Positions 60,131-64,000 of a stretch of DNA of 64,000 nucleotides are shown piece after piece. Positions within the stretch are counted from its first letter, which is position 1. The number at the start of each line of letters is the position of its first letter. Made by a program: the position numbers and the translations under genes. The DNA is taken from positions 62,001 through 126,000 of the forward strand of contig CALLNU010000033.1 in the NCBI GenBank assembly GCA_938005465.1, written 5' to 3'. The notes beneath the pieces are model-generated. The model had not been told where the DNA came from, searched no databases, and saw nothing but the letters and a program-made list of their open reading frames with translations. This DNA comes from an uncultured Collinsella sp. (GTDB lineage: Bacteria; Actinomycetota; Coriobacteriia; Coriobacteriales; Coriobacteriaceae).

Positions 60131-60165
60131 TTGCACAGTGCGAGTATTATTGCACACCGTGTGCA
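60131..60165 (-). promoter_or_regulatory. Two TetR operator-like palindromes
   Basis: TTGCAC-A-GTGCGA (60131-60143, one mismatch) and TGCACAC-C-GTGTGCA (60151-60165, perfect) share the half-site TTGCAC(A). They are spaced two helical turns apart, centre to centre, between the TetR start and its upstream region. Confidence 0.65.
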
Positions 60166-60191
60166 TCAACACGTAAAGGCAATATTTTGGA

Positions 60192-60220
60192 TGTGACAAA
60201 GGGACAGTCCCTTTGTCACA
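60192..60220. repeat. Perfect 14-bp GGGAC-core palindrome
   Basis: TGTGACAAAGGGAC and GTCCCTTTGTCACA flank one central A. It lies upstream of the TetR gene and of the antisense promoter of the toxin-like locus, and not at a stop codon. The copy at 60917-60945 has the same outer stem. Confidence 0.85.
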
Positions 60221-60251
60221 ACCCACCTGGCTTTTGGAGCGGCATTACCGA

Positions 60252-60280
60252 TTGTCCAAAATGTCATTCGTGGGTAGAAT
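60252..60280 (+). promoter_or_regulatory. Candidate promoter for an antisense RNA to the toxin-like gene
   Basis: TTGTCC (60252-60257) and TAGAAT (60275-60280) are exactly 17 bases apart. Transcription would start near 60287 on the plus strand and run into the 3' end of the toxin-like mRNA. The strand has no ORF with a ribosome site there. Confidence 0.5.
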
Positions 60281-60286
60281 AATGTC

Positions 60287-60372
60287 GACGGCAGCCCAAG
60301 TTCTGCAAAGCTGGGCAGCGCCGTTGTTTGCATTAGGGGGTCAACGCCTTAGCGGCGGCGACCCCTTCTGTT
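60287..60372 (+). ncRNA. Candidate antisense antitoxin RNA (convergent with the toxin-like gene)
   Basis: From the promoter above, the RNA would run into the hairpin 60336-60366 (GGGGGTC...GACCCCT), which is followed by TTCTGTTG on the plus strand. It would be complementary to the last codons and 3' end of the peptide mRNA. This is the convergent 3'-overlap layout of txpA/RatA. The 3' end is approximate. Confidence 0.35.
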
Positions 60373-60474
60373 GCGCTTCGAACGCTGCTTGAGTGCCTCG
60401 GAAAGGCCGACAAGCGCCGTGAAGAACGAGACCAAAGCGGTCAGAAGTCTCACGAAATCAATCAAATCGGTCAT
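60349..60474 (-). CDS. Small hydrophobic-basic peptide, candidate type I toxin (holin-like)
   Basis: 41 residues from ATG 60474 (an ATG two codons earlier is also possible). GGGAGGTGA is a near-perfect ribosome site 7 bases before it. The peptide is MTDLIDFVRLLTALVSFFTA followed by LVGLSEALKQRSKRNRRGRR and a last R. That is one membrane helix and a strongly basic tail, the shape of type I toxins. The ribosome site lies in the hairpin 60483-60500. A palindrome overlaps the promoter, and an antisense promoter faces it. Function is inference; the short length alone would not establish a gene. Confidence 0.6.
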   Translation of the reverse strand: MTDLIDFVRLLTALVSFFTALVGLSEALKQRSKRNRRGRRR

Positions 60475-60482
60475 GGGCATCA

Positions 60483-60500
60483 CCTCCCATCAGATGGAGG
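60483..60500 (-). promoter_or_regulatory. Hairpin sequestering the ribosome site of the small peptide
   Basis: On the minus strand CCTCCATC pairs with GATGGGAGG, so the GGAGG of the ribosome site is held in a stem. This is a usual feature of type I toxin mRNAs. Confidence 0.55.
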
Positions 60501-60542
60501 GCGTTGCCCGGCACATGGAACTGCCGCCAACGATACCGATTC

Positions 60543-60581
60543 TATCAAAACTTAGTTATATATACGAATATTTGTTCGTAT
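60543..60581 (-). promoter_or_regulatory. Promoter and palindromic operator of the small-peptide gene
   Basis: On the minus strand ATACGAA-CAAATA-TTCGTAT (60562-60581) is a 7-bp-arm palindrome overlapping a -35-like TTCGTA. TAGAAT follows 18 bases later. The core CGAAC-AAAT-ATTCG differs by one base from the Gram-positive LexA box form CGAAC-N4-GTTCG, so SOS control is possible. Confidence 0.45.
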
Positions 60582-60594
60582 TTCAGAAGATCGT

Positions 60595-60639
60595 AGCTCG
60601 GGCACGGCGAAGGAACAGTTCCTTTGCCGTGCCCGAGCT
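60595..60639. repeat. Long GGAAC-core hairpin (22-bp arms)
   Basis: 60595-60616 and 60618-60639 pair with one mismatch around a single A (AGCTCGGGCACGGCGAAGGA, then AC). Core AAGGAACAGTTCCTTT parallels AAGGGACAGTCCCTTT of the other copies. It sits between the toxin-like promoter and the inverted-repeat element. Confidence 0.8.
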
Positions 60640-60651
60640 TGTCGCCGAACT

Positions 60652-60874
60652 GCCACCTACATTTTTCGAGTTATTCGGCCACGCTGCTAGTTCTGTATAA
60701 ATGCACCGCCGGGATTATCTGAGGGTTTTTGTCCTTATTTGAGCGCATACATGCCCATTTGCGCACTTACGACACCGAATCAAACACCATTAGAGGTATG
60801 AATGTTCCCGAGAGGGCATCTTTAGCCATTTAACGACCTCCGACAGGCCGAATAACTCGAAATTTGTTGGTGGC
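60652..60874. mobile_element. Small non-coding inverted-repeat element (MITE-like), 223 bases
   Basis: 29-base ends at 60652-60680 and 60846-60874 match at 26 positions; the inner 17 bases (TTTCGAGTTATTCGGCC) are perfect. The interior is AT-rich without a real ORF. Size and end length closely resemble the element at 18911-19127, though the end sequences differ. Together with the toxin-like locus and hairpins it fills the 846-base gap 60100-60945. Confidence 0.5.
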
Positions 60875-60916
60875 GAAAGCGAGACAGTCCTATACGCCAA
60901 AAGCCGGCATCTCCCA

Positions 60917-60945
60917 TGTGACAGAGGGGCTGTCCCTTTGTCACA
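60917..60945 (-). repeat. GGGAC-core hairpin abutting the stop codon of the HAD gene
   Basis: TGTGACAGAGGGG pairs with CCCTTTGTCACA with a small internal mismatch, and the last base touches the TAA at 60946. The minus-strand core is AAAGGGACAGCCCC. Confidence 0.85.
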
Positions 60946-61809
60946 TTATTCGATGACGGTGCGGGAGTTTTGCTTGCGCATGGTGGCGAGCATGTGTTTG
61001 GGGACGGTGTGGACCATGCAGCTGCCGATGGTCGCGCTCGCGGCGGCCTTGGCTGCATCGCTTGCGTTTTTGGTCGCGTAGCTGTGGCGGAAACGCTTGA
61101 GCATGGCAATGTCGTTGCCGCCGTCGCCGTAGACCGCGACCTCGTCCTCGGCAATACCGTAGTAACCCGCCAGCCAGGCCACGCTCTCGCCCTTGTTGCA
61201 CGCTACGTCCGTAATCTCAAACATCACCGGGTCAAACGGCGCGTTGACCACGCGGTCCGAGCGCTCGACCAAATACGCCTTAAGGTCGCGCTCCAGCTCG
61301 GGCGAGGTCACGCGGCAGTTGATCTTGCACACATCGTGGCGCAGAATGTCACCGATCGATTGGTCGAAATATTGTTCCTCGTGATACCCGCCACGTGCAC
61401 GCATGCCACGCATCACGATACGCTTGATAGGGCTGTCCTTTTTAAAGCCCGCCTGATGCATCTCGAACGAGCCGCTCGAGAACATGCCATCGGGCGTGGA
61501 GCAATCAAAGCAAATGTCCGGAAACTCCTTGAGCAGTTCCTCGGTGATCTGCGGGTCAATGGTCCAGGTTTTGAGCACCTCGCCATGACTGTCGCGCACG
61601 ATGGATCCATTGGAGCAGCAGGCGTCAAGCGCCAGGCCCGTAAAGCCATGCTCGCCGATCGGCAGCGTCGAGCGTCCGGTCGCGGGAACCACATGCAGGC
61701 CAGCTTCGGTCAGCTCGCGAATGGCACGGCGGATGGTCCCATCCGCCTCATGCAGGGCGTTCAGCAGCGTTCCGTCTAAGTCACTCGCAAACATCTTGAT
61801 CATGGGCAT
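60946..61809 (-). CDS. HAD-superfamily Cof-type phosphatase
   Basis: 287 residues. Motif I is MFASDLDGTLLNALHEADGT, motif II VVPATGRSTLPI, motif III Lys in CNKGESVAWLAGYYGI, and motif IV AVYGDGGNDIAMLKRFRHSY. All catalytic residues are present. The C2B cap lies between motifs II and III. GGAGAGG precedes the ATG. A promoter TTGGGG-16-TACAAT on the minus strand (61832-61859) overlaps the preceding terminator. Substrate is unknown, probably a sugar or cofactor phosphate. Confidence 0.88.
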   Translation of the reverse strand: MPMIKMFASDLDGTLLNALHEADGTIRRAIRELTEAGLHVVPATGRSTLPIGEHGFTGLALDACCSNGSIVRDSHGEVLKTWTIDPQITEELLKEFPDICFDCSTPDGMFSSGSFEMHQAGFKKDSPIKRIVMRGMRARGGYHEEQYFDQSIGDILRHDVCKINCRVTSPELERDLKAYLVERSDRVVNAPFDPVMFEITDVACNKGESVAWLAGYYGIAEDEVAVYGDGGNDIAMLKRFRHSYATKNASDAAKAAASATIGSCMVHTVPKHMLATMRKQNSRTVIE

Positions 61810-61844
61810 GCCTCTCCTTCGTCTGCACGATATTGTAGACGAGA

Positions 61845-61874
61845 ACGGGCGTGCCCCAAGAGAGGCACGCCCGT
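61845..61874 (-). terminator. Terminator of the HD-CmpB operon
   Basis: ACGGGCGTGCC (61845-61855) pairs with GGCACGCCCGT (61864-61874), followed by TTCTCG on the minus strand. Confidence 0.65.
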
Positions 61875-61890
61875 CAGGCGAAAGATTGTC

Positions 61891-62058
61891 CTACACCGCG
61901 GCGGGGCCGTGTTCGCCGGTGCGGATACGGATAACTTCCTCGACCGGCTCGACCCAGATCGTGCCATCTCCAACGGCGCCGCAATCTTGGAAACGGCGCG
62001 GCAACGGGCGCGAAACGAACGGGAAATACGCGAGCAAGGGAGCCGTGAGCGCGCCCAT
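61891..62058 (-). pseudogene. Remnant of a PII nitrogen-regulatory protein (GlnB/GlnK C-terminus)
   Basis: The last 31 codons read AVGDGTIWVEPVEEVIRIRT then GEHGPAAV. This is the PII C-terminal signature (GDGKIFV, VEDAVRIRTGERG). The preceding 24 codons (MGALTAPLLAYFPFVSRPLP) do not match PII, and no ribosome site is present. About 80 N-terminal residues, with the T-loop, are missing. It starts just after the CmpB-like gene. Confidence 0.6.
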
Positions 62059-62063
62059 CCCGG

Positions 62064-63083
62064 CTAGCGCCGAAACAGCTCGTGGGCGCGGTCGCGGAGA
62101 TTAGTTGCTCGAATGACACCTTCGTAGCGATTGATGCGCAGACGCGGGAAGGCATTGAAAAAGCGTAGGTCGCGGCGGCTGAGTGACACGCTCGGCACCG
62201 GACGGCTCATACGCTTGCCGGCAAGGCGACGACTGAGCGACGGACGCGGCATGCTCGGCGCGGCATCGGCCACGCGGCGGGCAGCGAGCGCCAGGCCGCG
62301 AGCACCATCCGAGATAAACGTCGGCATCGAAGCCTTCTCACGAAGGGCATCGAGCGTCGCGTCGCCCAGCTCGGCCAGCCACGCGTTAACGGCACGGCTG
62401 CGGATATGCGTCTGTGCCACCGAGTCGATCGCCGAATCGGGAATACGTTCGAGCATGGAGTCGGACGCATCGGCAAGCGACTCGTTGATGCGGTCGGCAA
62501 GGTCGGCGCGCACGCGCTCCAGCTGATCGGACAGACGCCGCCAGCTCGCCAACGAGCACACTGCGTCGACCATCATCGCGACCGCGACGATAAAGGCGGA
62601 CAACCGCACAATCAGCACCGGCAGATAGCCAAGCAGCCCCAGCAATGCCGGCTCCACTAAACGGCAAATGCACAGCGCACCCAGGCCAAACGCGCAGGCC
62701 CAGTACAGGCAGATGCGCCCGTGCAGGTTAAACGGCAGGTGCGAATAGTCCCAAAAGCGAGCGCCCGTTGTTTTTTCCAACAGCACGCCCACGCTGTACT
62801 CAATCACGCTGCATACGAGCGCTGCAGCGACAAACTGGCTCGACGCATCCGGAATCCCGCGCAGCAAAAGCCAGCAGGCAATGCCGCCCGCGCCATAGAT
62901 GGGGCAACACGGTCCCAGCAAAAAGCCGCTGTTGGCAAAGCGTCCGTGGTTGAGCATGGCGCAGACCGTCGATTCCCATGCCCAGCCGCAAAACCCGTAG
63001 AAGACGAACGAGAGCACCAGTGCCGAAAGCGGACAGGCGGCAAGCGTCGCGCCGTCAAATGCCATGTCGATCGCGGTCCCCAC
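62064..63083 (-). CDS. Putative ABC-type membrane protein (CmpB family, PF06541-like)
   Basis: 339 residues from GTG 63083, which has AGAGGG upstream, directly after the HD gene. Helices and the family motif VFYGFCGWAWESTVCAMLNH are near residue 30, GFLLGPCCPIYGAGGIACWL near residue 53, and GRICLYWACAFGLGALCICR near residue 120. The C-terminal 170 residues are soluble, Arg-rich and not typical. Function is unknown. Confidence 0.8.
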   Translation of the reverse strand: MGTAIDMAFDGATLAACPLSALVLSFVFYGFCGWAWESTVCAMLNHGRFANSGFLLGPCCPIYGAGGIACWLLLRGIPDASSQFVAAALVCSVIEYSVGVLLEKTTGARFWDYSHLPFNLHGRICLYWACAFGLGALCICRLVEPALLGLLGYLPVLIVRLSAFIVAVAMMVDAVCSLASWRRLSDQLERVRADLADRINESLADASDSMLERIPDSAIDSVAQTHIRSRAVNAWLAELGDATLDALREKASMPTFISDGARGLALAARRVADAAPSMPRPSLSRRLAGKRMSRPVPSVSLSRRDLRFFNAFPRLRINRYEGVIRATNLRDRAHELFRR

Positions 63084-63086
63084 CGT

Positions 63087-63623
63087 CTACCCTCTCTTCT
63101 TTTCGCTCGATTCGCTGTTCACGCCATCGTCAGCCTCGTCCTTGTGCCGCAGACGGCCGGCGACTGTCTCGCGCAGAGCACACCATTTATCTGCCAGGCA
63201 TACAATCCATGCCTCACGACACGTCGGCGGCACCGGCACCAGCGGAAACATATGCCGCACGATAATGTTCCGCTCGCGCGACGTCAGCTCAAAATCTTCC
63301 TCCGCACGTGCTAGGGCAAAAAACGGGTGGCGAAAGCCATGCAGCCGATGGCTTGGGTCGGGATCGTGCCAGTCATAGAGAAAGTAATCGTGCAGCAGGG
63401 CCCCGCGCAGCAACGAGGCGCGGTCGACCGAGACACCGACGCGGCCCAGGCGCTCGGCAAAGGACAGGCTTGCCCGTGCCACCGAGGTCACATGTGCATA
63501 GACCGTCACGTCGCCATGCTGGATAAACTCGCGCGTCAGGTCCAAGCGGCCCGCCTGGGCGAGCTGGCGGGCGGCATCGTCGACCTCGTGCGCGATTTTC
63601 TCGGCACGAACGGCATCGGACAT
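63087..63623 (-). CDS. HD-domain hydrolase
   Basis: 178 residues from ATG 63623 with AAGGAGG upstream. HD motifs: DVTVYAHVTSVARASLSFAE near residue 40, the paired His-Asp in LRGALLHDYFLYDWH near residue 75, and a later His and Asp in NIIVRHMFPLVP and VCLADKWCALRE. Such proteins hydrolyse phosphate bonds of nucleotides. It is coupled to the CmpB-like gene. Confidence 0.85.
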   Translation of the reverse strand: MSDAVRAEKIAHEVDDAARQLAQAGRLDLTREFIQHGDVTVYAHVTSVARASLSFAERLGRVGVSVDRASLLRGALLHDYFLYDWHDPDPSHRLHGFRHPFFALARAEEDFELTSRERNIIVRHMFPLVPVPPTCREAWIVCLADKWCALRETVAGRLRHKDEADDGVNSESSEKKRG

Positions 63624-63850
63624 GCTGCCTCCTTCCAGCGGCTCACGGCGGCAAGCCACGGCCTGCACGTATTGAAAAAATCATCATCGAATCTATCAGT
63701 ATGGCATCGGACAAAACGTTTTGCCCCACCAGTTGTCGAATTACCGCGCCGCCGTCACATATCAAACGCCAAAATGTGCGAGACTGTCTTGTGCAATTGT
63801 GTCGGCCGAGGGAGCGCCGGCGCTCGATTCGCATGGAGTAACCCACAACG

Positions 63851-64000
63851 ATGCTGCTTACGCAAACGACAACGCCCGAGGACGTCAAGGCTCTCGATCG
63901 CGCCGAGCTTCCGCTGCTCTGCGGCGAGATTCGCCACGCCATCCTCGAAAGCTCCGCCGCTGTCGGCGGACACGTTGCCCCCAACCTGGGCGTCGTTGAG
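63851..64000 (+). CDS. dxs: 1-deoxy-D-xylulose-5-phosphate synthase, 5' end only
   Basis: Fifty residues are visible before the window ends: MLLTQTTTPEDVKALDRAEL, then a helix CGEIRHAILESSAAVGGHVA and PNLGVVE. The GGHVAPNLGVVE motif is diagnostic of DXS, which makes DXP from pyruvate and glyceraldehyde phosphate using thiamine diphosphate. GGAG lies 12 bases before the ATG, somewhat far. It is the first enzyme of the pathway containing ispE at 9330. Confidence 0.88.
   Translation, partial: MLLTQTTTPEDVKALDRAELPLLCGEIRHAILESSAAVGGHVAPNLGVVE

Noticed and set aside
60371..60700. 109-codon plus-strand ORF over the toxin-like gene
   Set aside because: No ribosome site. It crosses the peptide gene in antisense and two hairpins. 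The minus-strand peptide has better signals.
1..64000. CRISPR array or prophage
   Set aside because: No direct-repeat/spacer pattern and no phage structural or integrase genes were seen. The only repeated arrays are the tRNA-end units and the dispersed hairpins.

Overview
The window is high-GC, densely packed bacterial DNA with most genes on the minus strand. The gene set suggests an anaerobic, gut-type actinobacterium of the Coriobacteriia, most likely Collinsella or a close relative. It includes two giant 2-hydroxyacyl-CoA dehydratase activase-like proteins, a LysRS carrying an extra tRNA-binding domain, an Asp23/AmaP operon, an FMN-riboswitch-controlled ECF riboflavin importer, a DAP-independent-looking MurE and an MEP isoprenoid pathway. 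The taxonomic call is inference from gene content; no rRNA is present.

Layout. 1-6200: a partial activase (its 3' end lies beyond the window), a DUF2798 membrane protein behind a leader terminator, and a ThrE-like exporter. 6200-18200: housekeeping genes lysS, greA, tatA, tRNA-Pro, ispE, veg, dtd, rdgB, rph, murI, a HAD phosphatase, murE and asnB. 18300-19200: tRNA-Val followed by an unusual array of tRNA 3'-end duplications and a small inverted-repeat element. 19244-24132: arginine operon argC-argJ-argB-argD. 24390-28870: two flavin-binding PNPOx-like proteins, then ribU-ecfAA'-ecfT under an FMN riboswitch. 29009-30684: an IS110-like element with long inverted repeats, an in-frame amber codon and an HTH tail, sitting 26 bases past the groEL stop. 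30711-36443: groES-groEL, a 145-base palindrome, an Amidohydro_3 hydrolase and a divergent M20 peptidase. 36584-45400: membrane proteins, the Asp23 envelope-stress operon, yebC, lgt and nfu. 45568-48639: dCMP deaminase, an AT-rich XRE/membrane-protein pair, and coaX with a second coaX 3' end. 48832-54173: OPT transporter, DUF389, gene remnants and a 3-hydroxyacyl-CoA dehydrogenase. 54596-60099: full-length activase with its TetR regulator. 60100-64000: a candidate type I toxin-antitoxin locus between inverted-repeat elements, a HAD phosphatase, a PII remnant, a CmpB-like membrane protein, an HD hydrolase and the start of dxs.

How genes work together. ispE and dxs belong to the MEP pathway. 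argCJBD make ornithine precursors by the acetyl-cycle. murI and murE supply peptidoglycan. RibU/EcfAA'/EcfT form one riboflavin importer. The TetR gene precedes and probably controls the second activase. The most interesting unexplained content is intergenic. There is a family of short hairpins with a GGGAC core and variable but self-complementary stems, often placed directly after stop codons. There is the tRNA-end array. There are two ~220-base elements with 29-base inverted repeats. There is a 41-residue hydrophobic/basic peptide gene with a sequestered ribosome site and a convergent antisense promoter.
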